Shown here one piece after another: positions 36,231-44,189 of a stretch of 64,000 nucleotides of DNA. The notes under the pieces were generated by a model. That model saw only the letters and a list, made by a program, of their open reading frames with translations, was not told where the DNA came from and searched no databases. The stretch is taken from contig NZ_SSYA01000001.1 of NCBI RefSeq assembly GCF_004917065.1, positions 557,001 through 621,000 of the forward strand. The letters are read 5' to 3'. Position numbers and translations under genes: made by a program. Source of the stretch: Geomonas ferrireducens. Lineage in GTDB: Bacteria > Desulfobacterota > Desulfuromonadia > Geobacterales > Geobacteraceae. Position 1 is the first letter of the stretch. Every line of letters begins with the position of its first letter.

Positions 36231-37748
36231 CTACTTCCTGAGCCGCAGTGCAGCTGCGGCCTCCTCCCGGTCGTCGAAGTGGAACTTTTCCGTCCCGACG
36301 ATCTGGTAATCCTCGTGCCCCTTGCCGGCCAGAAGAACGATGTCGCCGGGGTTTGCCGCGAGGATCGCGGCGCGCACCGCGGTGCGCCTGGATTCGATGG
36401 TGGCAAACCCCTTCTCGCGGAAGCCCCCCTCCAACTCCTCGAGGCTGTACTCCTTAAGGTGCAAAGGCGTGATCCCGGCCCTCACGTCGACGAGGATGGC
36501 CGCCGGGTCCTCGGTGCGCGGGTTGTCCGAGGTGACTACGGCCAAGTCGCTATAGCGTGCCGCGATCTCCCCCATCACCGGGCGCTTCCCCTTGTCGCGG
36601 TCGCCGCCGCATCCGAAGATGGTGATGATCCGGTCCGTCTTCAGTTCCGAGATGGTGGAAAGGACGTTCTCCAGGGCGTCGCCGGTGTGGGCGTAATCGA
36701 CGAGCACGATGATCCCCTGATCGTTGGGGACCCGCTCGAGGCGCCCAGGCACCTTCTTGTGTGCGCGAATTCCCGCCTCGATCGCTTCTTTCGGGATGCC
36801 AAGGGCAAGACCCGCCCCGACCGCGCCCAGGATGTTGTACAGGTTGAAGCGCCCCAGGAGGTCGGACTCGATGTTGATCTCTCCCACCGGCGACTGGAGG
36901 CGACAGCGGATGCCGTGCACCGAAAAATCCACCTCGGCAACGGAGAGGTCGGCCGGGCCGTTCACCGAGTAGGTAAGGACCGGCGCGGTCGCCTCGGCGG
37001 CGATCCTGGGACCATAGGGGTCGTCCAGGTTCACCACGGCGCGCCTGAGCGGCTTGTGCGCGCTCGGGGCGAGGAGGTCTGTGAAGAGGCGCAGCTTGCT
37101 TTTGTAGTAGGACTCCATGTCGAGGTGGTAGTCCAGGTGGTCGCGGGTCAGGTTGGTGAAGATGGCGACGTCGAAGATGCAGCCGTCGGCGCGGTGCTGC
37201 TCCAGCGAATGGGAAGAGACCTCCATCACCGCCCCCTTCGCCCCCTGGTCCACCAGGTCGCGCAGGATCTTTTGCAGGTCGACCGACTCCGGCGTGGTGT
37301 TCGGTGCCGGGATGTCGGTCGCGCCGAAGCGGTAGCTGATGGTGCCGAGGACGGCCGCAGGGATCCCCGCCTCAGCCATGATCCCTTCCACGAGGTAGGT
37401 AGTGGTGGTCTTGCCGTTGGTGCCGGTGATGCCGACGACCGGGATGCCCCCGGTCGGGGTACCGTAGAAAATCGCGGCCATGAGGCTCATGGCGCGGCGG
37501 GCATCCGGGACCTCGACGCACACGACCCCGGCAACGGCGCAGGGGCGGTCCGCAATTATTGCGACCGCCCCCCCTTTTACAGCGGCTTCCACGAACTCCG
37601 TCCCGTCGCTCTTCACCCCGCGCAGGGCGAAGAAGGCGGCGCCCGGCGCCACCTGTCGCGAGTCGTAGCAAAGCGACGTTATCTCCATGGCGTCGTCCCC
37701 GGTCACCTTGGCTCCCGGAACACAGGCCAGCAATTCTTTCAGTTTCAT
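36231..37748 (-). CDS. murE: UDP-MurNAc-L-Ala-D-Glu--meso-DAP ligase MurE
   Basis: 505 residues. P-loop [18 protein letters not shown]. The substrate motif is DNPR (TSDNPRTEDPAAIL), the form that selects meso-diaminopimelate rather than lysine, as expected for a Gram-negative wall. YAHTGDALENVLSTI and LAGKGHEDYQ are also conserved. It lies 13 bp after ftsI. Confidence 0.96.
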   Translation of the reverse strand: MKLKELLACVPGAKVTGDDAMEITSLCYDSRQVAPGAAFFALRGVKSDGTEFVEAAVKGGAVAIIADRPCAVAGVVCVEVPDARRAMSLMAAIFYGTPTGGIPVVGITGTNGKTTTTYLVEGIMAEAGIPAAVLGTISYRFGATDIPAPNTTPESVDLQKILRDLVDQGAKGAVMEVSSHSLEQHRADGCIFDVAIFTNLTRDHLDYHLDMESYYKSKLRLFTDLLAPSAHKPLRRAVVNLDDPYGPRIAAEATAPVLTYSVNGPADLSVAEVDFSVHGIRCRLQSPVGEINIESDLLGRFNLYNILGAVGAGLALGIPKEAIEAGIRAHKKVPGRLERVPNDQGIIVLVDYAHTGDALENVLSTISELKTDRIITIFGCGGDRDKGKRPVMGEIAARYSDLAVVTSDNPRTEDPAAILVDVRAGITPLHLKEYSLEELEGGFREKGFATIESRRTAVRAAILAANPGDIVLLAGKGHEDYQIVGTEKFHFDDREEAAAALRLRK

Positions 37749-37761
37749 GCTCCCCCCATGG

Positions 37762-39726
37762 TCAGGCCGACGGCACGAAGCGCACCCAGACCTGATCCTG
37801 CGTGGTGATGCGGGCGCCCGGTGGCGGGTTCTGCTCCACCGCCCGGCCGCTTCCCTGCAATTTTACGTTGAGTCCGCGCTGCTCCATCACCCTGAGCACC
37901 TGCCGCATGCTCATGCCGCGGAAGTTCGGCATGGCCCCGGCGTCCCCCCCCTCGATGGCGCCACCCTCCACCGCGGCCTGCTCCACCTGCGGGGACATCT
38001 TCTCGGGCACCGTCGCCGGCTTCTTCTTCACGTTCTTGTCCGGCGGGACGTTCAGGTAGCAGAGGGTCTGCTGCGCGATGGCGCTGAAAGCCGGAGCGGC
38101 GACCACACCGCCGTACACGTTGGCGGTCGGCTCGTCCACCATCACCATGATGGCCAGACGGGGTTTGTCCACCGGAACGAACCCTATGAAGGAGCCGATG
38201 CGCTTTTTTGCCGAGTAGCTGCGCCCTTCCACCTTCTGTGCCGTACCGGTCTTCCCCGCGACACGGTAGCCGTCCACCGCGGCACCGGTACCGGTCCCCC
38301 CCTCGGCGACGACGCCTTCCAGCATGCCGGCCACGGTTTTCGCCGTCGCGGGCGAGATCACCCTTCTTTTCAACTGCGGACCGAACTGCTGCAGCACGAC
38401 ACCCTCGTCGTCCACGATCCGGTCCACGAGGTACGGCTTCATGAGGTTGCCGCCGTTAGCCACCGCGGATACCGCCGCGGTCAGCTGCAATGCCGTTGCC
38501 GTCACCCCCTGACCGAAGGAGATGGTGGCGAGGTCGATGCCGTACCACTTGTCCTGCGGCCGGAGCATCCCCGACACCTCCCCCGGGAGGTCGACGCTGC
38601 TCTTCTCGCCGAACCCGAAACCGGTGAGCGCGGTGAACAGGCGCTGCGAGCCGAGCCTCTGGCCGATCTTGGCGGCGCCGATGTTGCTCGAGTATTTAAG
38701 GACCTGCGACACGTTCAGCGCGCCGTACTTGTGCGTGTCGTGGATGGTCCTGCCGTACATGTTGCAGGAGCCGTTCTCGCAATTGAAACTGTCGCCGGGC
38801 CTGATCACCCCCGCCTCGAGGGCTGCCGCCACCAGGAAGATCTTGAAGGTCGACCCGGGCTCGAAGCTGTCCGCGATGGCGCGGTTGCGGACCGACTCGT
38901 GGGTCAGTGCCGCGATGTTGTTCGGGTTGAAGGTGGGGTAGTTGGCCATGGCCAGGATGCGCCCCGTGTCCGGTTCCATGACGATCGCGATTCCGGCCTT
39001 GGCGCCGTTTTTCTCGATTGTCTTGACGAGTTCCTTCTCCGCTATGTACTGGATGTTCTTGTCCAGGGTGAGGACTACGTTGCTCCCTTTGGAGCCGCTT
39101 TTCCCCTCGCTCCCCTTCTTGAGGGCGATGTCCCGGCCGAGCGCGTCGCGTTCGGTGACGAGGAAGCCGGTGTTACCTAGGATGACGTTGTCGTACTTCT
39201 TCTCGATCCCTTCCAGGCCGGCCGGGTCGACACCGGTGAAGCCTATCACATGGGCTGCCACCCCTGAGTTCGGGTAGAAGCGCCGGTTCTCCTTTACGAA
39301 GCCGACCCCGTCGAGCTCGAGCTCCCTCACCTTCTTCGCCTGTTCCGGGGCCATGCGGCGCGCGATCCAGACGAAGTTCTTGGCACCTTTCAGCTTCGCC
39401 TCGAGCTCGCCCCTGTCGCACCCGAGGACACTTGCCAACTGCGCCGCCGCCTCCGGGATATTCTCCATGTTGCGGGTCTCGGCGTAGCAGGAGTCCATCT
39501 CTATGGAGACGGCGAAGGGGGCGTTGTTGCGGTCGTAGATGCCGCCCCGGCTCGGGGTGAGCGCCACGATCCTCTGGTGCTGCTTCTCGGCAAGCTTCAC
39601 CAGGCGGTCGTTGTTCAAAACCTGCAGGTAGAAGGCGCGTCCTGCAGCGATGATGAAAACGATCACGAACAGCAGGGCCACGAAACGCATGCGGACCCTT
39701 GCCCATTTCTCCCGCTTCTCGATCAC
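37762..39726 (-). CDS. ftsI: Septal transpeptidase FtsI/PBP3 with C-terminal PASTA domain
   Basis: 654 residues: one membrane helix (about 13-32), dimerisation/pedestal domain, and transpeptidase with SxxK (GSTFKIF), SxN (SSN in KYSSNIGAAKI) and KTG (AGKTGTAQK). One PASTA domain at the end (MPNFRGMSMRQVLRVMEQRG) is a SpoVD-like feature. It cross-links septal peptidoglycan with FtsW. Overlaps ftsL by 4 bp. Confidence 0.95.
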   Translation of the reverse strand: MIEKREKWARVRMRFVALLFVIVFIIAAGRAFYLQVLNNDRLVKLAEKQHQRIVALTPSRGGIYDRNNAPFAVSIEMDSCYAETRNMENIPEAAAQLASVLGCDRGELEAKLKGAKNFVWIARRMAPEQAKKVRELELDGVGFVKENRRFYPNSGVAAHVIGFTGVDPAGLEGIEKKYDNVILGNTGFLVTERDALGRDIALKKGSEGKSGSKGSNVVLTLDKNIQYIAEKELVKTIEKNGAKAGIAIVMEPDTGRILAMANYPTFNPNNIAALTHESVRNRAIADSFEPGSTFKIFLVAAALEAGVIRPGDSFNCENGSCNMYGRTIHDTHKYGALNVSQVLKYSSNIGAAKIGQRLGSQRLFTALTGFGFGEKSSVDLPGEVSGMLRPQDKWYGIDLATISFGQGVTATALQLTAAVSAVANGGNLMKPYLVDRIVDDEGVVLQQFGPQLKRRVISPATAKTVAGMLEGVVAEGGTGTGAAVDGYRVAGKTGTAQKVEGRSYSAKKRIGSFIGFVPVDKPRLAIMVMVDEPTANVYGGVVAAPAFSAIAQQTLCYLNVPPDKNVKKKPATVPEKMSPQVEQAAVEGGAIEGGDAGAMPNFRGMSMRQVLRVMEQRGLNVKLQGSGRAVEQNPPPGARITTQDQVWVRFVPSA

Positions 39727-40058
39727 TTGACCAGGACCACCTGCTGGTCGTTGGGGAGCGCCATACCGAGCTCACCCTTGGCGAGCGCCTCGATGCGGGC
39801 CGGCGCCTTAAGCGAGGCGACCTCGACCCTCAGACGCTTGTTCTCCTGCTGCTGTTCCCTGAACTGCCGGTTCGCCTCCCCGATCCTCAGGTTCAGGTCG
39901 ATCACCTCTACCCTGGACCAGACGTGGAAGATGGAAACCAGGGTAAGCAGGACCATGACCCCCGTGAGGTAACGGAAGCTGATCCAGTTTTCCCTTACCG
40001 CAACCCCGGGACGTGCCGGTGCGGCGACTTTGCCGTAGGCGACTTTGCTCTGTGCCAT
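39723..40058 (-). CDS. ftsL: Cell division protein FtsL
   Basis: 111 residues: short cytoplasmic part, one membrane helix (about 31-50), then a leucine-zipper-like coiled coil (RIGEANRQFREQQQENKRLR) and GELGMALPNDQQVVLVK. Forms the FtsQLB complex. Position between rsmH and ftsI supports the call, since FtsL sequences diverge strongly. Confidence 0.9.
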   Translation of the reverse strand: MAQSKVAYGKVAAPARPGVAVRENWISFRYLTGVMVLLTLVSIFHVWSRVEVIDLNLRIGEANRQFREQQQENKRLRVEVASLKAPARIEALAKGELGMALPNDQQVVLVK

Positions 40059-40074
40059 AGATCTACCCTCTTCT

Positions 40075-41013
40075 TTAAATCTTCTCGATGCCTCTAAGGC
40101 GTGCGCTGCGGGACCGCGGGTTCGCCTTCAGTTCCTCGTCCCCCGCCTTGATAGCCTTTTTGCTCAGCAGCCGGTACTGCGGTGTGCGGCTGCAGATGCA
40201 GATCGGGAGCTCCTTCGGGCAGGTGCAACCGGCACTCGCGCCCCGGAACGCTTCCTTGACGATGCGGTCCTCCAGCGAATGGAAGGAGATCACCGCACCG
40301 CGTCCACCCTTTTTCAGGAGCCTCAAAAGGTCGGCAAGGCCGTCCTCAAGGCTCTTCAACTCCTCGTTCACCGCGATGCGCAGCCCCTGGAAGGTCCTCG
40401 TCGCCGGGTGCAGCCGTTCCTCCCACTTCGCCTTCGGGATGGCCCCCTTGATGATGTCGACCAACTGCAGCGTGGTCTCGATCGGGTTCTCCTCGCGTGC
40501 CTTCACGATGAAGGAGGCGATCCGCTTCGCCCAGCGCTCCTCGCCGTACTCGGCGATGATGCGGTTCAGCTCCCCCTCGGGGAGGGTGTTCACCAGGTCC
40601 GCCGCGCTCGGGCCGGAGCTGCGGTCCATGCGCATGTCAAGCGGGGCGTCGGTCTGGAAGCTGAAACCACGCTCGTCCTTGTCGAGCTGATGGCTGGAGA
40701 CCCCGAGGTCGAGCACGAAACCGTCGATGGCATCCACCCCGATCTCGGCCAGGGTGGCGGCGATGGAGGAGAAGTTCCTCTGGAAGATGCTGACCCGGTC
40801 GCCGAACTGGGAGAGGCGCTCCCTGGCCACCGCGATCGCCTCGGCGTCCCGGTCGAAGCCGATGAGCCTCCCCTCCGGGGAGCTCGCGGTGAGGATGAGT
40901 CCGGCGTGGCCTGCGCCACCGAGGGTCCCGTCCACGTACACCCCCCCGGTTTTCGGTTCGAGGAGCCCGAGCACCTCCTCCGGGAGGACCGATATGTGAT
41001 GAAAATCCGGCAT
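40075..41013 (-). CDS. rsmH: 16S rRNA (cytosine(1402)-N4)-methyltransferase RsmH
   Basis: 312 residues. N-terminal [16 protein letters not shown]-binding [31 protein letters not shown], and the C-terminal [12 protein letters not shown]. Modifies the ribosomal P-site region of 16S rRNA. Directly follows mraZ with no gap. Confidence 0.96.
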   Translation of the reverse strand: MPDFHHISVLPEEVLGLLEPKTGGVYVDGTLGGAGHAGLILTASSPEGRLIGFDRDAEAIAVARERLSQFGDRVSIFQRNFSSIAATLAEIGVDAIDGFVLDLGVSSHQLDKDERGFSFQTDAPLDMRMDRSSGPSAADLVNTLPEGELNRIIAEYGEERWAKRIASFIVKAREENPIETTLQLVDIIKGAIPKAKWEERLHPATRTFQGLRIAVNEELKSLEDGLADLLRLLKKGGRGAVISFHSLEDRIVKEAFRGASAGCTCPKELPICICSRTPQYRLLSKKAIKAGDEELKANPRSRSARLRGIEKI

Positions 41014-41496
41014 CTAGAGGCCGAGCTCCGCGAGCGCGGCCGAATCGACCGGGAAGTTCTGTTCGTCCTTCGCGCACACCTGTGCCCAGACGGACTGGCT
41101 GTAGATGTCGACCTTGTTCTGCATGCCGACGAAGTGAAGTTCGCGCTCCAACTGCGCGGTCTTTCTCAGGTCGTTGGGAACCAGGATGCGCCCGAGCTTG
41201 TCCGCGGTGCATTCGACCGCCGGGACCAGGATGGTGCGGCGCACAGCGGCGAGCGCCTCGACGGAGAGCCCGAGGCCGGCCCCGTTTTTGAGCCGCTCCT
41301 CAAGGGCGAGGAATTCGCGGTAGGGGTAGATGGTCAGTCCGTAGCACACCTGCCCCTCGCCGAGTCGAACCGGGCTCGACTTGGTGAGGAAAAAGCGCTC
41401 GTCGCCGAAGGCCTCCACCAGAACCTCGCGGAATTTCGCGGGAATGCTGGTGCGCCCCTTGGCGTCGATGGTTGTGTCGAACTTTCCTCTGAACAT
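41014..41496 (-). CDS. mraZ: Transcriptional regulator MraZ
   Basis: 160 residues with two SpoVT/AbrB-type half-domains (DAKGRTSIPAKFRE about 8-21, DKLGRILVPNDLRK about 90-105). It forms rings that bind direct repeats ahead of the dcw operon and represses its own promoter. The ATG at 41496 (MFRGKFDTTIDAKGR) follows GGGGAAACC; an ATG eight codons upstream falls among its own binding repeats and was not used. Confidence 0.95.
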   Translation of the reverse strand: MFRGKFDTTIDAKGRTSIPAKFREVLVEAFGDERFFLTKSSPVRLGEGQVCYGLTIYPYREFLALEERLKNGAGLGLSVEALAAVRRTILVPAVECTADKLGRILVPNDLRKTAQLERELHFVGMQNKVDIYSQSVWAQVCAKDEQNFPVDSAALAELGL

Positions 41497-41506
41497 GGTT
41501 TCCCCG

Positions 41507-41543
41507 GCACTTGTTGCCACTTTATACCACTACATACCACTTT
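41507..41543 (-). promoter_or_regulatory. MraZ box: phased GTGG direct repeats
   Basis: Minus strand: AAAGTGG, GTAGTGG, AAAGTGG and a weaker CAAGTGC, each 10 bp from the next (CCAC on the plus strand at 41537, 41527, 41517). This matches the known direct-repeat spacing of MraZ targets. It lies between the promoter and the mraZ start, overlapping the first transcribed bases. Confidence 0.75.
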
Positions 41544-41552
41544 CGTGCACGA

Positions 41553-41581
41553 ACTATACGGGAGGCAAGGACCTATGTCAA
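41553..41581 (-). promoter_or_regulatory. Main promoter of the dcw cluster
   Basis: Minus strand: perfect TTGACA (41581-41576), a 17-bp spacer, TATAGT (41558-41553). Transcription starts near 41546, next to the MraZ repeats. Confidence 0.8.
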
Positions 41582-41643
41582 GGCAAAATTAGAGACAAAT
41601 AGGGAATTTTTGGGAGGTTTTCCGATGGTTTAACGGGTGGGGT

Positions 41644-41675
41644 AAGAAGTGGTGGGAAGAAGTGGTAAGAAGTCG
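41644..41675 (+). repeat. Three AAGAAGTGG-like direct repeats upstream of the dcw promoter
   Basis: AAGAAGTGG at 41644-41652 and 41657-41665, and AAGAAGTCG at 41667-41675. They carry the same GTGG core as the MraZ box but on the opposite strand. Confidence 0.5.
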
Positions 41676-41730
41676 GCGTGAACCCGGTTCCATTAAAGGG
41701 CGTACGGAAGAGACGGAGGGAGAAACGCAT

Positions 41731-41757
41731 CGGGCGGGGCCGTTATGGCCCCGCCCG
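41731..41757 (-). terminator. GC hairpin after the 109-aa gene
   Basis: Perfect stem CGGGCGGGGCC-ATAAC-GGCCCCGCCCG on the minus strand, 13 bp past the stop codon. The following T content is poor (GATGCGTTTC), so it is probably a moderate terminator. Confidence 0.6.
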
Positions 41758-41770
41758 GAATGGTGCGGCA

Positions 41771-42100
41771 TTACTGGTTCTTTTTCCTGTCGAAGAGGGA
41801 GACCACGTTCCCCTTTTTCTCGCCCCCCCCCTTTTCCACGGGGTCGAGCGGTTTTTCCGGAGGCTCCGGGGAGACGATTTTTTCAAGCATGATCGGCGTA
41901 CCGGACATGGTGAAGGGGGCGCCGTTCACCTGGCTTTCGTCGAGTATCCAGGTGTAGACCTGGAGCGGCACGGTGAGCACCAGGAGTTTCACCTGCCACC
42001 ACCCCGGTTTGACGTCCTGGACGATGTCTTCGATGCGCGCGTAAAAGGCCGGCTTGTTCTCGATGTGCGCGAGCACGATGTCGTTGATGGTTGTCGCCAT
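41771..42100 (-). CDS. Conserved hypothetical protein, 109 aa
   Basis: No family recognised. The first ~70 residues are likely folded (INDIVLAHIENKPAFYARIE then KPGWWQVKLLVLTVPLQVYT) and the rest is a polar Pro/Lys/Gly tail. AAGGAGAAGAA precedes the ATG. It follows the YkgJ-type gene by 18 bp, so the two are probably co-transcribed. Confidence 0.7.
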   Translation of the reverse strand: MATTINDIVLAHIENKPAFYARIEDIVQDVKPGWWQVKLLVLTVPLQVYTWILDESQVNGAPFTMSGTPIMLEKIVSPEPPEKPLDPVEKGGGEKKGNVVSLFDRKKNQ

Positions 42101-42118
42101 TTCTTCTCCTTCTCTTGG

Positions 42119-42613
42119 CTAAAGCAGAGGGCCGTCCATGCTCCGTGTCGGGAACAGGGAACGGATCTCCGTGTAGAGTTTTTTGAGTTCCCGCTCCATG
42201 CCGTAGAAGCGGGCAACCTCCTCCTGCGACAGCCGTTCCTCGATCAGGTCGCAGTTGAAGGTGATGCAGTTGAAGGGGCGGTATCCCGCCGGGATCAGGC
42301 ACTGTCCCTCGCCCAGGAAGGGGCATAGGCCGTTTTCGAAGCGCGGAGCGAAGAGGGGGCGCTTCGTGGCGAGGTAGACGAGGAGGTCGGCGGCGCCGAA
42401 GTGGTACCTGCCGCTGACGCAGCAGGCCCCGCCGCATCCGGCGCAGGAGCCGGCGGCGTCGACCTGGGCGACGATTCTCTGCATCGCCTCCTTGTGTGCC
42501 ACCATGCCGCGGGCGAGCCCCTTCATGGTCTTGCGTTCGGCGTCGGGGAGGCGCTCGAAGGCCGCCGTCACGCTACCTACCCTCTCCTGCCACTCATCGT
42601 TCCAGCAGCTCAC
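42119..42613 (-). CDS. YkgJ-family cysteine cluster protein
   Basis: 164 residues. Cysteine cluster CAGCGGACC (about residues 57-65) with later CPF, CLI and FNCITFNCD cysteines: the pattern of the YkgJ/UPF0153 zinc- or iron-binding family. The function of the family is not established. GTG start behind GAGGTTCAAG. Confidence 0.75.
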   Translation of the reverse strand: MSCWNDEWQERVGSVTAAFERLPDAERKTMKGLARGMVAHKEAMQRIVAQVDAAGSCAGCGGACCVSGRYHFGAADLLVYLATKRPLFAPRFENGLCPFLGEGQCLIPAGYRPFNCITFNCDLIEERLSQEEVARFYGMERELKKLYTEIRSLFPTRSMDGPLL

Positions 42614-42637
42614 CTTGAACCTCTTCCCCTGAATATA

Positions 42638-42667
42638 AAAAAAGCCGTCCGACGGTGCGGAAGGCCC
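42638..42667 (-). terminator. Terminator downstream of rnpB
   Basis: Minus strand: GCCTTCC / GGACGGC stem (one mismatch) followed by T7. It lies between rnpB with its heptamer element and the YkgJ gene. Confidence 0.55.
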
Positions 42668-42685
42668 TGCTTCTTTAACTGAATG

Positions 42686-42838
42686 TTCTACGTTCTAGGT
42701 TCTACGTTCTAGGTTCTACGTTCTACGTTCTACGTTTTCACCTCTAGGTCCACGCACCGCAAAAATGGCATCAACACAAGGAGCAAGCCCGATGTCGTTG
42801 GTTTTCACGTAGAACGTAGAACGCTGAACGTAGAACGT
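42686..42838. repeat. Inverted pair of heptamer arrays, element 2 (3' of rnpB)
   Basis: Left: about seven units of GTTCTAC/GTTCTAG from 42686. Right: ACGTAGAACGTAGAACGCTG then AACGTAGAACGT (42807-42838), its reverse complement. The two arrays can form a stem of about 30 bp with a ~70-nt loop. Confidence 0.7.
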
Positions 42839-42853
42839 TTTTTAGGTTTTTTT

Positions 42854-43279
42854 GGCCGGAGCAGCCCGTAAGCCGGGTTCTGTTCCCGCAACCGGTTACC
42901 CGGAGACGGGCGATGGTCATTCATCTAGGAGCACCGTTGCCGGCGCCCTCAAGCAACCAACCCGGAAGCACGGACGGGCCGCCCTTAACGCTTCCCTATT
43001 TGGTCTTGCTCCTGGTGGGGTTTACCTGGCATCCGACGTCGCCGCCGAACCCGGTGAGCTCTTACCTCACCCTTTCACCCTTACCCCCCTTCGCCAAGGC
43101 TTCGGGGGGCTAGCCCCCTTAAGCTATGGTTTCAGATGGCGGACTTCTCTCTGTGGCACTATCCCTGGGGTTGCCCCCGCTGGACGTTATCCAGCACCAT
43201 GCCCTGTGGAGCCCGGACTTTCCTCCCTCCACCTTCGCCGAAGCTACGGTGGACAGCGGCCATCTGGTCTGCTCCGGCC
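42854..43279 (-). ncRNA. rnpB: RNase P RNA (type A)
   Basis: The ends pair exactly: 5' GGCCGGAGCAG with 3' CTGCTCCGGCC (P1). The hallmark GAGGAAAGTCCGGGCTCC lies near the 5' end and GAACCCGGCTTACGGGCTGC near the 3' end. At about 426 nt it is longer than a typical type A RNA. Two palindromic segments (43084-43109 and 43228-43253) seem to extend helices. It is the catalytic part of the enzyme that matures tRNA 5' ends. Confidence 0.95.
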
Positions 43280-43293
43280 AAAATCTTTATTCC

Positions 43294-43423
43294 GTTCAAC
43301 GTTCTGCGTTCAACGTTCGCCGGACTCTCCCCCTTGATCATCACTTGGGTGACGACGCCGCGCCTCCCCCGACGAACAAGGTACAGATCCCCATCGAACG
43401 TTGAACGTTGAACGCCGAACGGG
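43294..43423. repeat. Inverted pair of heptamer arrays, element 3 (5' of rnpB)
   Basis: Left GTTCAAC-GTTCTGC (43294-43307) then GTTCAAC-GTTCGCC (43308-43321). Right GAACGTT-GAACGTT (43396-43409) then GAACGCC-GAACGGG (43410-43423). It ends 3 bp from the stop codon of the zinc-ribbon gene, the same placement as element 1. The left array lies 15-42 bp upstream of the rnpB 5' end and so occupies its promoter region. Confidence 0.75.
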
Positions 43424-43426
43424 TTT

Positions 43427-44143
43427 CTAGTCCTGCACTTCCTGCTTCATGATGAGGATGCGCTGGCAGTGCGGACAGGTGATGACGTCGTCAGCACGGA
43501 ACAGGGTGTTGTAGAGCTGCGGCGGAAGATGCATGTTGCACCCCATGCAGTTACCTTCCTTGGCCTCAACCACGGCCACACCCTTGCGCTGGTCGCGCAG
43601 CTTGCTGTAACGCTTCATCACGTTCGCCGGGAGTACCTTCACGGTCGCCTCGCGGACGACTACGTCCTTGGAGATGCCCCCCTCGAGCGCCTCGACCTTC
43701 TGCTGCAGCTCAGCCTGCTGTGTGGCGACGTTCCCCTCCAGCTCGACCAGTTCGGCCTCGCGCTTGGTTATCTCACCGTTTGTCTCGTCGATGGCGTTGA
43801 TCTTCTGAAGGATCTGCTCTTCGAGCTCGGTGATCTGCTTTTTAGCGGTGGAGATTTCCTTGGAGACCGCCTGGTACTCCTTCTGCGTCTTGATCTCCTT
43901 GAGGTGCGTCTCGGAACGGGTGATGTTCTCGTTCTCGGAGGCAAGGTTGGCGTCGAGCGCCCCCTTCTCCTCCTCAAGCGCCTGTACCTCCTCGCGCTTG
44001 GCTGCGATCTTCTCGCGTGCCTCGGCCAGCTTCGCCTCAAGGGCCTGCGCCTCGCTCAAAAGCTGGGCCTTCTCCCCGTCCAGCCCGTCGATCCTCAGGT
44101 CGATCTCCTGCAGTTCGTATAACGCCTTCAGTTTGTTACGCAA
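43427..44143 (-). CDS. Coiled-coil protein with C4 zinc ribbon (CdsZ/DUF164-like)
   Basis: 238 residues: a long antiparallel coiled coil (about 10-165) followed by a zinc ribbon with CMGC and CPHC (residues ~195-230). This architecture is the widespread bacterial C4-type zinc ribbon family; the cellular role is uncertain, with proposals around nucleic acids. A TTG start at 44143 is proposed because GGGGAGG sits just upstream; another TTG five codons earlier overlaps that site. Confidence 0.8.
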   Translation of the reverse strand: MRNKLKALYELQEIDLRIDGLDGEKAQLLSEAQALEAKLAEAREKIAAKREEVQALEEEKGALDANLASENENITRSETHLKEIKTQKEYQAVSKEISTAKKQITELEEQILQKINAIDETNGEITKREAELVELEGNVATQQAELQQKVEALEGGISKDVVVREATVKVLPANVMKRYSKLRDQRKGVAVVEAKEGNCMGCNMHLPPQLYNTLFRADDVITCPHCQRILIMKQEVQD

Positions 44144-44189
44144 ATTCCGCCTCCCCAACTACCTTTTTATGTGCTAAAGAGCGACGCCT

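Noticed and set aside
42913-43404. Several frames across rnpB
   Set aside because: The region is the RNase P RNA gene; open frames are incidental.
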